From NCBI GenBank assembly GCA_019828595.1, contig JAHQRK010000005.1, positions 434,001-498,000 of the forward strand: DNA of 64,000 bases, given 5' to 3'. The position numbers and the translations under genes are program-made. Below are positions 13,522 to 24,456 of the stretch, piece after piece. Below the pieces are notes generated by a model, which had not been told where the DNA came from, searched no databases, and worked only from the letters and a program-made list of their open reading frames with translations. This stretch comes from Aphanomyces cochlioides (Eukaryota; Oomycota; Saprolegniomycetes; Saprolegniales; Verrucalvaceae). Numbering within the stretch: position 1 is the first letter of the stretch; every line of letters begins with the position of its first letter.

Positions 13522-15138
13522 ATGGCGTACGTCCGACGCTTGTTCAAGTCGAGGGCCTTTTCGACGCTGCCGGCGACGCCGACGCCAGTATTTCCTGGAG
13601 AATATCCAAATGCATGGATGAAGACGGCGTATCCTGGACCACGCTCGCTCGAACTGACGAAACAACTCGGACAAGTCCAACATGCTGGCATGGTGCATTT
13701 CTTTGTGGACTACAAAGCAAGCCAAGGCAACTACATTGTCGACGTGGACGGAAATCGATATTTGGATATCTTTTGCCAGATTGCGTCCTTGCCAATGGGA
13801 TACAACCATCCTGCGATCCAAGCCGCGATGCAAAACCCAGACAATCTCGCCATGCTCACCCAACGCCCTGCTCTTGCGAATCTACCGCCTGAAGGATGGA
13901 CCGACATGATCCAGTCGTCGCTCGGCGCTGTGCAACCTAAGGAATGCTCTGAAATCGTCACGCTCATGTGTGGTTCCTGCTCGAATGAAAATGCATTCAA
14001 GTCGGCGTTCATTTGGTATCAAACGAAAGCGCGAGGTACGATTTAAGCTCTTCCGAGTGCCGGTCTTGACGAATTTCCAGGTGGAAAACCTCCAACTGCT
14101 GAAGATCTCGAGTCGTCCATGCACAATTCGGCTCCAGGATCCCCTGCGTTGTCAATTTTATCGTTCCAAGGAGGATTTCACGGTCGTCTCCTCGGCTGTC
14201 TCTCCGCGACGCATTCAAAAGCGATTCACAAAGTGGATATTCCAGCCATGGACTGGCCCGTGGCTCCATTTCCACGACTAAAATATCCTCTGGATGCCTT
14301 TGCCGCGGAGAACGCCGAGGAAGAAGCTCGCTGCCTCGCTCAAATCGACGCGATCTTGACTGCGCACAACAAGACAAAGTCCGAGACTTCAGAAGTTGCT
14401 GGCATGATCATCGAGCCGATTCAAGCTGAAGGTGGCGATCACCACGCAAGTCCATCGTTCTTTCAAGCCCTGCGGCAGGTAAATATCTCCTGGAAGCCGC
14501 TGAGGATTCACGATAAATTCTAGCTCGCGACGGATCACGGCGTTGCGTTCATCGTGGACGAAGTACAGACTGGTGGAGGAAGCACGGGGCAATTCTGGGC
14601 CCATGAGCATTGGAACTTGTCCAATCCGCCTGACATGGTCACGTTTTCCAAGAAGCTCCAAACGGGTGGCTTCTTTGCCAAACCAGAGTTTCGCCCCGTC
14701 GAAGCTTACCGCATTTTCAACACGTGGATGGGCGATCCCGTGAAAATGATCCAGCTCCAAGCATTTGTCGATACCTTGAAGCGCGACCACTTGCTTGAAA
14801 ACACTCGCATCACTGGCGACTTCTTGCTCAAGGGATTGCATGCGTTGGCGACGTCGTTTCCAGGTGACAAAGTCCTCATGTAGCCATCTAATGCGTTCGC
14901 TATCGTTGTAGATTTGGTCAGCAACGTGCGCGGCGTTGGCACTTACATTGCGATTGATTTCCCATCGTCGGCCATTCGCGACAACATGCTTGTGAAGCTC
15001 CGGCAGCATGGATTGCAATGCGGCGGTTGTGGCGATCGAGCGCTGCGTTTCCGTCCTGCTCTTGTGTTTCAACCACGCCATGCCGCCGAGACACTCGACA
15101 TTCTCGACCAAGTCTGCCGCGATCATCGAAAGGAATAA
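13522..15138 (+). CDS. ABAT: 4-aminobutyrate aminotransferase, mitochondrial
   Basis: Four exons, 13522-14035, 14081-14478, 14524-14863 and 14912-15138, with GT-AG introns of 45-48 nt, give about 492 residues, normal for eukaryotic GABA transaminase (class III, PLP-dependent). It moves the amino group of GABA to 2-oxoglutarate in mitochondria. The N-terminus ([17 protein letters not shown]) is rich in Arg/Ser and lacks acids, as in a mitochondrial targeting peptide. Seen: the substrate region '[20 protein letters not shown]', '[16 protein letters not shown]', the '[12 protein letters not shown]' segment, the cofactor aspartate in '[20 protein letters not shown]', and the Schiff-base lysine in '[17 protein letters not shown]'. 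The C-terminus '[19 protein letters not shown]' also fits. The start is the first ATG; an upstream open frame has none. Decayed pieces of this gene lie downstream. Confidence 0.92.
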
Positions 15139-16200
15139 ATTTCACACAAATCAAATGTCCGCTGTCAATAACTTGGCTTCTTGCTCACGCATTCAGATCA
15201 CGGGAAACTTTTCAACAAGGACGACGCTACGAGGGACTGCTCGGGGTCGACAATCGCCACCGTCCACGTTACAACGGAGAGTTTGCTTTGACCAACTTCG
15301 ATACGAAGCCTCGGAATGCTTTGCATTCATACTTTGTATCGTAGCTGCCTCGTCGCCTTTCGATTATTCTTGTAGTTCTGGCTGCTTGTTGAGTAAAGCT
15401 ACAACAAAGAGAATGGGACTGCCGTCGGGCTGGCGACGTTCGAAGTGTGAACTGGACATGGCTGTCAAGGTGCATATAACTTACTTGCTTTGGTTTGGCT
15501 GCATGTTTCAGACGGGCAGAGCCTAAATCATCGCCGCAGTTGTCGCTGGGGCTCTCGTGCGTAGACCAAACAAGCAGGAAGTCCATGCTAGTCAAGTCGC
15601 TATTGGAATCCTATGAAAGCTCCGTGGTATAAATCCATGCATGCAAGTGGTTGAGCTCCCTTGTCCCCCCCCTTGTCCCCCTTCCAGCTTTCTCGCGTAG
15701 GTATTGTACTCTTGACGACAGATTCCATCAAAATTCCTTCGTCGCCCTTGATTTCCCCCTTGCGTTTCATATTCCCCTTGGATTCGTTGAGCAACAAATG
15801 GATGAGCTAACGACGTCTTTACAAATCAAGAGCATTGCTGAGAAGTGAAAGATGACTCACCAACGACGTCGATTCGTAAAGTGACGGTGGACGCCCAGCA
15901 ATAGATGATGGGGTTGATTGGAGAATCAAACATAACTTTTCGTTGCGAATGCGCTGGACTTGGTGGTCTGTCCCAAGTCGATAGCGGCTTCTTATCTCTG
16001 CAGTCGTTGGACAAACGACAGCCACAATGCAAAAAACAACAACTCCCGTCTTGTCCCAAGGCGCAAATAAAAACAAGAGGCGTCATAGACCGCTCAAGTC
16101 CATCGTCATTTCCGACGCACTGGTTGCTGAGATTTCCCGCGGAAGCTTGAGTCTCCACTGGCATGTCGCCAAAGCGCACACCGGATGAGGAACGAAGAGT
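15139..16200. other. gene-poor spacer downstream of ABAT
   Basis: Several short open frames on both strands look like chance. A repeated 'TTGTCCCCCC/TTGTCCCCC' run lies near 15660-15680. The ABAT 3' flank (TTTCACACAAATCAAATGTCC, 15138-15160) recurs three times further right. No gene can be supported. Confidence 0.4.
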
Positions 16201-16224
16201 GCAATCCCCTGGCAAAATAAATTG

Positions 16225-16370
16225 CAATGCGTTGGCTGTGTCAAGCCGAGCGCTGCGCGCTCAGCCTAACTCACGACTAGCAACCGCGTCATGCTGCCGA
16301 GGCGCTAGCCCAAGAGTGTGCCATCGCCGTTGTGGAGAGTAATTTCACACGAATGAAATGCCCATCGCGG
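16225..16370 (+). pseudogene. decayed fragment of the ABAT 3' end and 3' flank
   Basis: The segment aligns by eye with ABAT 15015-15165. Shared blocks are ATTGCAATGCG, CCGAGCGCTGCG, 'CAACC.CG.CATG.(C)TGCCGAG' and the flank 'AATTTCACAC.AAT.AAATG.CC'. The reading frame is broken. It is a remnant of a tandem copy of the GABA transaminase gene. Confidence 0.7.
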
Positions 16371-16636
16371 GAATTGAGCATTGATTAGCGCCCACAAGTG
16401 TTCGCAGTCCACAGTGCATGGCGATATCAGTGCCAATGCATTCGTTGTTTGTGTCCAAATTTGGACAGCGAGGATGGAAGCCTTGGGAGCGCTCCAGTGC
16501 TAGCCAAGAGCAAGCATGCCATGTAAGCTTCTAGCATGTTTCATGAGTAAATTTGCAAGAAAATCGAGCCACGGGAGATTTTACTACCGGAAGACACCAC
16601 TTGCCACTGTATGACTTACGTGTGCCTTTCTGCATG

Positions 16637-16945
16637 GACTGGACTGCATAAGATCGACGGCTTCTTGATTTGCAAAAACATTGCTTTTGGATGACACTTG
16701 GACCATATCCTCTGGCTGTCTTTGCCACGGAGAACGCCGAGGAAGAAGCTCGCTGTTTACCTCAAATCGATGCGATCTTGACAGCGCACAAGACAAAGTC
16801 CGAGACTTCACAAGTGGCTGGCATGATCATCCAGCCCATTCAAGCTGAAACCACGCGAGTTCGTTCAAGCTCTGCGAGAGGAATACATTTCACACAATTG
16901 GAATGTCCATTGAACTGTGAAGTTCACACAATGAAATGTCCATCG
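16637..16945 (+). pseudogene. decayed ABAT copy with internal deletion
   Basis: From about 16706 to 16850 the DNA is close to ABAT 14283-14440. The frame reads '[20 protein letters not shown]' and 'VAGMIIQPIQAE', against [11 protein letters not shown] and IIEPIQAE in the live gene. It then jumps from exon 2 straight to the ABAT 3' flank (AGGAATACATTTCACAC near 16874), so the last two exons are missing. A further flank copy (TTCACACAATGAAATGTCC) starts near 16922. No function is expected. Confidence 0.8.
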
Positions 16946-16949
16946 TCCA

Positions 16950-19499
16950 ACCTTGATGGCCGAAAGTTTCCCACACAACCTATAGACAACAGAGTTAATG
17001 AACGTGGACTGCCTCCATGGAGCTCTCTCTCTACCTTCATCTCGTCCTGCGATCCGACTCGCGTATTCAAACGCATCTGACGTCGAAATTTCACGCTCTT
17101 GCTGTAACGCTATCCGAATCACGGCCTGCTGTTTCAACCACATGGAGCACCTTCTGCTTTCGTTCTTGATGACGCATTCGGATCATGAGTTCAAAGATGC
17201 AACGATGCGGAAGCCATGACGCCATTCGGAGACGACAATCCTGCTCGCTCTAGTGTCTACAGGGCAGTGGCGATATTCGATCAAGAACAAGTCGACTATT
17301 TTGTCTGAACTGCCAACGTCGCATCTTGCGCTGTCCTTGTCCACGTTGTCCATCGAGCGAAATGATCCATCGGCTTGTTGTCGCTCTCCTTCTTTTCGGC
17401 AGAGAAAGAAGGAGCGATAGCGAAAGAGAAAGCGTTGTTGCGTTGCAAATTTGTACAATAAGTAGCGAAATCATCTTGATCAGGGCGGTCTTGCGTCTCG
17501 TCGCCTTGTTCGGGCCGTTTGATGCGTAAAGTTGCTGGAAAACAAGCCACAGCCCGCGTCGAGATTTTAAAACGAGGGCAACTGGACCAACTCAACTATG
17601 CAACGCGAATGACTTTTATCCAAAGGCTTCTCGCGTTGCAAGAATACGCGCACGGAGAGGGAGCAAGTCACGATTGTTTCGTGACGTCGGGTGTAACAAC
17701 ATCTGTGAGGAATGCAAACCGAGCTCAAAACAATGCTGGGGTCTGTCCTGGCGACCCTCTCTCGTGAAATGAATGGCGGGGACGCTCATTTTGGTCGATT
17801 CTTCCATGTGGGTCCAGCTCCCCAACGCTACTCCCTCGTCTCCCTATGACATGGCTAGTCAATTAGTTGGGATGACTATACGATTTCTTACGAATTCCCG
17901 ATTCTTCGTCTCTGCATCGTGGCCTCTGTTACAAACAACGGCGGCGGTTCCCAAGACGGAGGCTAGTAATCGTTGGACAATCTTCAGCTGGAGGGCGTCG
18001 TCTAGTCCCATGTTACGCTGAGTCCATCCAGTCGCTGTTTTTCGACTGATGCAACAACTTGAGTGCGTTTGAAAGCCTTGGAACAGAGGTGGCCGCCGCA
18101 TTGTTTTAGCCAAAATTCGTCTCCTGCGCGATTCCAAATGCTTGGGCTTCCTCGGTGCTCGAGGACGTCGTGACCACACAAACACAAGCCAGACCCTCCC
18201 TTGGTAGTGCAGGAAAGGCTCACAAAGCCAAAACGCAGTCGGTTCTCTCAATGAAGAGATCGATGAACCTCCACTCGGCCTTGCATTGCACCATCTTGTT
18301 GAAGTGGTTGACTTTCTTCTCGGGATGTTCTCGCGCTTGACTTGTTGAACGTTTGAAGCCAAAAGCATGAGCGAATTGTCGATGAAGCATCGTTGCGCTT
18401 GGCTTTCCTCCCATGCTTCCGCTCGCATGGTGGCCTTGGCGTGGCGGTCTTCTCGCGTCGATTCTGTCGTTTGGTCAACAGAGAGGTGTATGACAGAGTA
18501 AATGAGTCGAGGCGCTCCTTGCTTGGAAGCTCGCTGCATAAAGTGGACACGGGATGGTTCCGCGTTGCAAAAATGCGCGCTCTTCAAAGGCCGGTTGGAA
18601 TGTCATCGATTGCGTTTGTATATGTGAGATATGGCAAGCATCGAGTCTATGGACGCGCGTCGTCAAGATTCACACGGCGAAACGTCGTGAAGTCCACGCT
18701 GCGTTTCGATGTCCATGGACGAGCGCGCGACGTCTCGAAGGATCCCTTCCAGATGACGACTGCGAGCGTCGGTTGCCTCCATATGCCCAACCCCGCTTGT
18801 CCTCGTCGTTGCTGGAAGAATCCTTTACAGGTCAGGTCCGGGTCAGGTCACGGATGCAGGTCACAGGTTTTTTACTGGTTTTATGCTGGTTTTATTCAAA
18901 TTTCTGATCAGATTTTAGGTTTTTCTCATTCGAGCAGCAATTGCGAAGCCTTAAACTGCGCGGACGACGTCAGACATCCGCCCAGAAAATTGCGCTCACC
19001 TCCGCTTCGCTGCGGTGAGCGCAATTTTCTGCAGGCGGATGACTCGGAGGAGGGAGCCCCCAACGTGCACCAAAAAGGGGTTTCTTGTCGTTGCTTTCCC
19101 ACTCGTGCTCGTTGTTGGTGCTTGCAGCTCTCGATCCTTTGAATCCAATCCCCATCTGGACGGAAGCACGTTTCCCCTCTTCAAAGCCCCACCAATTGTT
19201 GTCTCGGTTGACAACTAGTAGCTGCACAATGTCAACGGCGGGCGGTACAGCTTGTGAACAGGTCATCAGGGCAATGTGGAGTCGTCCAAGACTAATCAGC
19301 GCGTTTGTTGATGGGGTTTGTCGACGGCGATCACGAGATCAACCATGACTCATGAGACGTGGCGGCTGGAGCTTGCCCTCTTGTCTCCGCATGCCGTAGG
19401 ACAATCGAGATTGAACCGTTCGACAACAGAGTTTCAACGAGGACGGCAACGTCTTGTCCCATGGGCACCGAGTAGGTTGTTCTCGAGCCCCATTTTGCA
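16950..19499. other. gene-poor region with no supported gene
   Basis: GC-richer sequence with many overlapping open frames on both strands, none with a recognisable domain. A minus-strand stretch about 17870-18414 has protein-like pieces in several frames (for example 'VNHFNKMVQCKAEWRFIDLF' near 18230-18310), which could be a decayed gene, but I cannot build a gene model. Short 'GGTCAGGTCC/GGTCAGGTCA' and 'TTTTACTGGTTTTATGCTGG' repeats lie near 18830-18895. Confidence 0.35.
18975..19040. repeat. 66-bp hairpin / palindrome
   Basis: The left arm CATCCGCCCAGAAAATTGCG continues with CTCACC; the right arm GGTGAGCGCAATTTTCTGCA continues with GGCGGATG. The arms match over about 25 bp with a 2-3 nt bulge, around a short GC-rich centre. 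It could be a foldback or MITE remnant, or a strong RNA hairpin. No known family is recognised. Confidence 0.75.
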
Positions 19500-20108
19500 A
19501 TGAGTGTTGCACCGTTCATCCAGTCACTGCTAGACATGTTGGCGTCCAATGCGCCGTGTCTTCGGTGGAGTCTTGACGACCTGAAAGCGTTCGATATCCT
19601 CGACACCAAAGAGTTTGCCCACGAAGTGCTGCCGCAATACTTTCGCCACGCCAAGTTTACAAGCTTCCAACGTCAGCTCAACTACTTTGGCTTTCGGAAA
19701 CAAAGTCGACGGCACAGCTCCGTGTGCACGTATGCGCACTCACACTATTCGCTCCGAGTTCATGCCGAAGCCATCAGTATCAAGCGCAAAGTCGTCAAGA
19801 CCAAACCGCCGCCGCTGCCTTCACATCTCGATAGCAACAAATCCAGCCATGCTATTGTAGTCAAGACAGCACCGCCAGTCAAAACTGTGCTGGCGTACAC
19901 GGAAGCGTCGATGGCGTATGCTGCAGCGTGGTCGCAAGCGGTAGACACAGCCAAGTGGAACGAAGGCGATATGACGCCCCTGCCTTTTGAGCGAAACTTC
20001 GAAGGCACTAGCTGCAACAGCAACGGTGGCAGCATGGGCGTCGAGCCGTCTGCCGTGTATTATCCGTTTGACGACGAGTTGGCGAGTTGGGTCCTCAGTC
20101 AGTTTTAA
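19500..20108 (+). CDS. HSF-type DNA-binding protein
   Basis: A single-exon frame of 202 residues. Residues 5-66 form a heat-shock-factor-type winged helix: 'PFIQSLLDMLASNAPCLRW', then 'FAHEVLPQYFRHAKFTSF' and 'QRQLNYFGFRKQ', the recognition helix and turn of HSF domains (typical consensus: LP.YF.H.NF.SF.RQLN.YGF). The basic stretch after it (SIKRKVVKTK) may be a nuclear signal. No heptad-repeat trimerisation domain is evident and the protein is short, so it is one of the small HSF-domain regulators common in oomycetes rather than a classical heat-shock factor. It ends 66 bp from the convergent SNRPG gene. Confidence 0.88.
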   Translation: MSVAPFIQSLLDMLASNAPCLRWSLDDLKAFDILDTKEFAHEVLPQYFRHAKFTSFQRQLNYFGFRKQSRRHSSVCTYAHSHYSLRVHAEAISIKRKVVKTKPPPLPSHLDSNKSSHAIVVKTAPPVKTVLAYTEASMAYAAAWSQAVDTAKWNEGDMTPLPFERNFEGTSCNSNGGSMGVEPSAVYYPFDDELASWVLSQF

Positions 20109-20174
20109 CCGTGTTCTATGCATACAATACCATGTGATTGATCATATAAGTGAAAGTGCGTCGATTGGAATAGG

Positions 20175-20405
20175 CTAGATACGATCGAGGCATTCGAATT
20201 GGACGATGCTGTTGCCGCGAATAACGACCATACCAATCTTGTTGGCTTCAGTCTGAGAGACTTCTTCAATCGCTTCGTCGAGCGTGATGTTCATGAACTG
20301 GTCAAAGCCACGCAAGATCCCCGACACTTTTCGGTTGCCATTGAGCTTGATATTTAACGTCTTGTCCATGTAGCGCTTGAGATCGGGGCCCGTCACTTTG
20401 CTCAT
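20175..20405 (-). CDS. SNRPG: small nuclear ribonucleoprotein G (Sm core)
   Basis: 76 residues, exactly the length of SmG. The Sm1 motif (DLKRYMDKTLNIKLNGNRKV, then GILRGFDQFMNITLDEAIEE) and the Sm2 motif (IGMVVIRGNSIVQFE, with the RGNSI signature) are present. SmG is one of seven subunits of the Sm ring on U1, U2, U4 and U5 snRNAs. The gene has no intron and is convergent with the HSF-type gene. Its upstream side faces the Crypton array about 155 bp away. Confidence 0.95.
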   Translation of the reverse strand: MSKVTGPDLKRYMDKTLNIKLNGNRKVSGILRGFDQFMNITLDEAIEEVSQTEANKIGMVVIRGNSIVQFECLDRI

Positions 20406-20721
20406 CTTGTATCTCTGGACGATCCTCTCGATGTGGAAATGCCCTCCACTTGTTACAAGAATTCAATTTCGTAAAAATAATAATTACCATACTTTACTTC
20501 AGTATAAAAATATAAATATATATAATGACTTAGCCAATCAAATGTTTTTAAAAATATAATTATGTATTCGGGCGACTTTTGACGATATATTTGGATAAAC
20601 GGACTTTACTGGATTTTCTACCAGAGTCTACCACCTTCTACCATAAACTACCATCCGGATATTTTTTCGTATATGCGGATATCTTCACTTTTGAAACCGA
20701 CGCAGACGTCGAGGCCGCATC

Positions 20722-22716
20722 ATGCACCCTTATCACATCGAGGCGGCAATTCAGGCGAAAGCTGATGAAGGTGTTACTTTGCTCTTTCAGCGTTTATCAT
20801 TTGTTCCAGCTACAGTTGCTCGTAGTCATACAGGGAGTCGATGTTTGGAAGACAACTCAAAGCGAGCATACAAAAAACACATCCGTGGTTTACAGTACTT
20901 TTGTTCATTAATAGGTGATTATGACAGCCTTTTGATGCTCCTTGATCAACCACCAGAACCATTTTGTCCATCAATGAGTCCAAATACAATATCTGATTTC
21001 ATCAATTTCAAACGTCAGGCCACAGGGTCAATCTTCGTTCGTATTGGCGACAACAAGCAATGCCTTGATGTTTTAGGACGACCAATTTATTGCCAGGGTG
21101 GTTGGAATGACCCCCGCAATGTTGATCAGATGTTATCTGCTGTCACAGTCATACACAGTGCTCGTGGTCAACGCGGAGGATTTATTAACCGTTGTGACGA
21201 ATGCTCTCAGTTATGTGAACAGAACAGCTATCTAGGATGTCGATTTCACCGTGGAACCCCTCGACTTTGGCGAAATGGATCACCCAAATTGTCTGAGCTC
21301 GTTGAAAACACTGCCAAAGGAAGTTGGAAGCAAAGCTCTGACTATGTTGCTCAAGGTGACTCACCTCTATCACCTTGGGAACTAATGGATATTCGCACCC
21401 ATTTGTTGGCATCAAATAATGATTATGATTTCCAGCTGTTTGTCATGGTGCTTTTGAGTTGCAAACTTTTCCTACGCAGTGAAGAAATTGCCAGAATGAG
21501 ATTTGATGATTTTATCCCAGACTTAGGAATTGTGACTGAAAATGGTTTTATTGAAGCTCTAGCTGTGAAAGTACAAGGCAAAGGTGACTCGAGTCCAGTC
21601 ACATGCATGATTTGGGCTGAAGATAGTTTGTCTTTGCTGTGTCCTATTCGACATTTATTGATTTGGATTTTTCGACGGCACAACAATAGCGGCGAAAATT
21701 ATCTTTTTCCTGGAAATTATGATGGTCATATATCACCTGAGGCATTTCATGAGAGATTTAAAGCAGTTTGTACAAAAATTTTGGATAGAGATGGCCCATT
21801 TGGATCTCACTCGTGTCGAAAAACAGCTTATTTACTTGCTGTTTGGGGTGGTGGTGAAGAGGGCGACATGATGTTGAGTGCTCGTCACAGAACTATAAGT
21901 CAAGCCATGAAATACAAGCGCGATGCATTATTTCATTTAAATGTCGCAAAGGCCAACAACCGACACATTGATCATGTGGTGCCAAAATGGAAACCCATTG
22001 TGTGTAAAGATTTGCAGATGGGTCGAGCAATTAATATTGGTGGTGCATTTGAATGCAAAACATTAAGGTTCTTGGCGTCTAATTTTGTTGGTGTTGTATG
22101 CAAATGTCTTCCATCGTCGAGCATCCTTCGTTTGCTCGAATCTGTGATTCAAATGAATAAGCCGACTACAACTCTCCAATCCATTACCAATTTCTGTCAA
22201 GATCATTTGACACCAACATTACAATCGCAATTGATGGTTTTGTTGGAAAAATTAACACTCGAAATCCGATATTCCTTATCTCAAACAAATGAAATTCAGA
22301 CGGAGGAAAACACAGAGCAGACTACAATTATATCAATGGAGTCAAATACTAGCTCGAATATCAACATGCTGCATGTGTGCAAGGAAGTCAATGAGAGTAA
22401 AACCAAGTCGAAACGTGGTGGGACATTCGACTTCGACGGACGACTTCAACTAAAAAAAATCAAGTTGGACCGTGAAAAATTGTCGAAAATACTACAGTAT
22501 CAAGCTATCATGCCACCAGATGCGTCGACTATGACAGAAGCTGCCCGAGTTTTTGCCATAACTTCCGTCGTTCCAATCACTTCATGTCTGCAACGCCATT
22601 GCAATGGCGATATAGACATCTTCTTGAATCGTTGGAAATCGTTCAACCACTCGAATTTTGGCAAGCGGTGCTGCTCTGGGAAAGAGGAAAAATGCAAGTC
22701 CGTTGCATCCAAGTGA
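20722..22716 (+). CDS. Crypton tyrosine recombinase, full length (unit 1)
   Basis: The frame of 664 residues is a tyrosine recombinase. Candidate catalytic residues by position: Arg252 in 'LFLRSEEIARMRFDDF', Lys283 or Lys287 in 'VKVQGKGD', His363 and Arg366 in 'GSHSCRKTAY' (HxxR), His389 in 'SARHRTISQ', and the nucleophile Tyr398 in 'QAMKYKRD'. A Cys-rich patch (CDECSQLCEQ, residues 158-167) may bind zinc. The C-terminal 250 residues contain a basic stretch (residues near 555-580). Cryptons are eukaryotic DNA transposons with such a recombinase and no transposase or reverse transcriptase. An ATCCGGAT motif lies 62 bp before the ATG (20653-20660). All catalytic residues are present, so it could be active. 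Confidence 0.88.
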   Translation: MHPYHIEAAIQAKADEGVTLLFQRLSFVPATVARSHTGSRCLEDNSKRAYKKHIRGLQYFCSLIGDYDSLLMLLDQPPEPFCPSMSPNTISDFINFKRQATGSIFVRIGDNKQCLDVLGRPIYCQGGWNDPRNVDQMLSAVTVIHSARGQRGGFINRCDECSQLCEQNSYLGCRFHRGTPRLWRNGSPKLSELVENTAKGSWKQSSDYVAQGDSPLSPWELMDIRTHLLASNNDYDFQLFVMVLLSCKLFLRSEEIARMRFDDFIPDLGIVTENGFIEALAVKVQGKGDSSPVTCMIWAEDSLSLLCPIRHLLIWIFRRHNNSGENYLFPGNYDGHISPEAFHERFKAVCTKILDRDGPFGSHSCRKTAYLLAVWGGGEEGDMMLSARHRTISQAMKYKRDALFHLNVAKANNRHIDHVVPKWKPIVCKDLQMGRAINIGGAFECKTLRFLASNFVGVVCKCLPSSSILRLLESVIQMNKPTTTLQSITNFCQDHLTPTLQSQLMVLLEKLTLEIRYSLSQTNEIQTEENTEQTTIISMESNTSSNINMLHVCKEVNESKTKSKRGGTFDFDGRLQLKKIKLDREKLSKILQYQAIMPPDASTMTEAARVFAITSVVPITSCLQRHCNGDIDIFLNRWKSFNHSNFGKRCCSGKEEKCKSVASK

Positions 22717-22974
22717 CATTCATATCACCCAAGTAACTAATGATTGTGTTGTGTTGTCAAAATCCGTACAATCCGGATACGATTTCTACCACACTCTACC
22801 ACAGGATACACAGTATGTATTCGGGCGACTTTTGATGATATATTTGGATAAACGGACTTTACTGGATTTTCTACCAGAGTCTACCACCTTCTACCATAAA
22901 CTACCATCCGGATATTTTTTCGTATATGCGGATATCTTCACTTTTGAAACCGACGCAGACGTCGAGGCCGCATC

Positions 22975-24084
22975 ATGCACCCTTATCACATCGAGGCGGC
23001 AATTCAGGCGAAAGCTGATGAAGGTGTTACTTTGCTCTTTCAGCGTTTATCATTTGTTCCAGCTACAGTTGCTCGTAGTCATACAGGGAGTCGATGTTTG
23101 GAAGACAACTCAAAGCGAGCATACAAAAAACACATCCGTGGTTTACAGTACTTTTGTTCATTAATAGGTGATTATGACAGCCTTTTGATGCTCCTTGATC
23201 AACCACCAGAACCATTTTGTCCATCAATGAGTCCAAATACAATATCTGATTTCATCAATTTCAAACGTCAGGCCACAGGGTCAATCTTCGTTCGTATTGG
23301 CGACAACAAGCAATGCCTTGATGTTTTAGGACGACCAATTTATTGCCAGGGTGGTTGGAATGACCCCCGCAATGTTGATCAGATGTTATCTGCTGTCACA
23401 GTCATACACAGTGCTCGTGGTCAACGCGGAGGATTTATTAACCGTTGTGACGAATGCTCTCAGTTATGTGAACAGAACAGCTATCTAGGATGTCGATTTC
23501 ACCGTGGAACCCCTCGACTTTGGCGAAATGGATCACCCAAATTGTCTGAGCTCGTTGAAAACACTGCCAAAGGAAGTTGGAAGCAAAGCTCTGACTATGT
23601 TGCTCAAGGTGACTCACCTCTATCACCTTGGGAACTAATGGATATTCGCACCCATTTGTTGGCATCAAATAATGATTATGATTTCCAGCTGTTTGTCATG
23701 GTGCTTTTGAGTTGCAAACTTTTCCTACGCAGTGAAGAAATTGCCAGAATGAGATTTGATGATTTTATCCCAGACTTAGGAATTGTGACTGAAAATGGTT
23801 TTATTGAAGCTCTAGCTGTGAAAGTACAAGGCAAAGGTGACTCGAGTCCAGTCACATGCATGATTTGGGCTGAAGATAGTTTGTCTTTGCTGTGTCCTAT
23901 TCGACATTTATTGATTTGGATTTTTCGACGGCACAACAATAGCGGCGAAAATTATCTTTTTCCTGGAAATTATGATGGTCATATATCACCTGAGGCATTT
24001 CATGAGAGATTTAAAGCAGTTTGTACAAAAATTTTGGATAGAGATGGCCCATTTGGATCTCACTCGTGTCGAAAAACAGCTTAA
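22975..24084 (+). pseudogene. truncated Crypton recombinase (unit 2)
   Basis: Identical to unit 1 for 369 residues, then a stop right after 'SHSCRKTA'. A 771-bp deletion joins this point to the last part of the unit (CAGCTTA, then ATATGGCGATATAG). The product would keep Arg252, the Lys and HxxR but lack His389 and the nucleophile Tyr398, so it cannot cut DNA. It could still bind sites and compete with the full enzyme, which is inference. Confidence 0.85.
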
Positions 24085-24456
24085 TATGGCGATATAGACA
24101 TCTTCTTGAATCGTTGGAAATCGTTCAACCACTCGAATTTTGGCAAGCGGTGCTGCTCTGGGAAAGAGGAAAAATGCAAGTCCGTTGCATCCAAGTGACA
24201 TTCATATCACCCAAGTAACTAATGATTGTGTTGTGTTGTCAAAATCCGTACAATCCGGATACGATTTCTACCACACTCTACCACAGGATACACAGTATGT
24301 ATTCGGGCGACTTTTGATGATATATTTGGATAAACGGACTTTACTGGATTTTCTACCAGAGTCTACCACCTTCTACCATAAACTACCATCCGGATATTTT
24401 TTCGTATATGCGGATATCTTCACTTTTGAAACCGACGCAGACGTCGAGGCCGCATC

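Noticed and set aside
17859..18587. Long minus-strand open frame (242 codons) as a gene
   Set aside because: It is overlapped by equally long frames on the other strand, has Arg/Ser/Cys-rich low-quality composition and no recognisable domain. Kept only as a possible decayed region.
18393..19142. Plus-strand open frame of 249 codons
   Set aside because: It overlaps the hairpin region and a minus-strand frame, and its composition looks random and GC-driven.
22658..23164. A 168-codon open frame across each Crypton unit boundary
   Set aside because: It exists only because two units abut, has no ATG at its start and overlaps the recombinase frame. It also includes non-coding ends, so it is not a gene.
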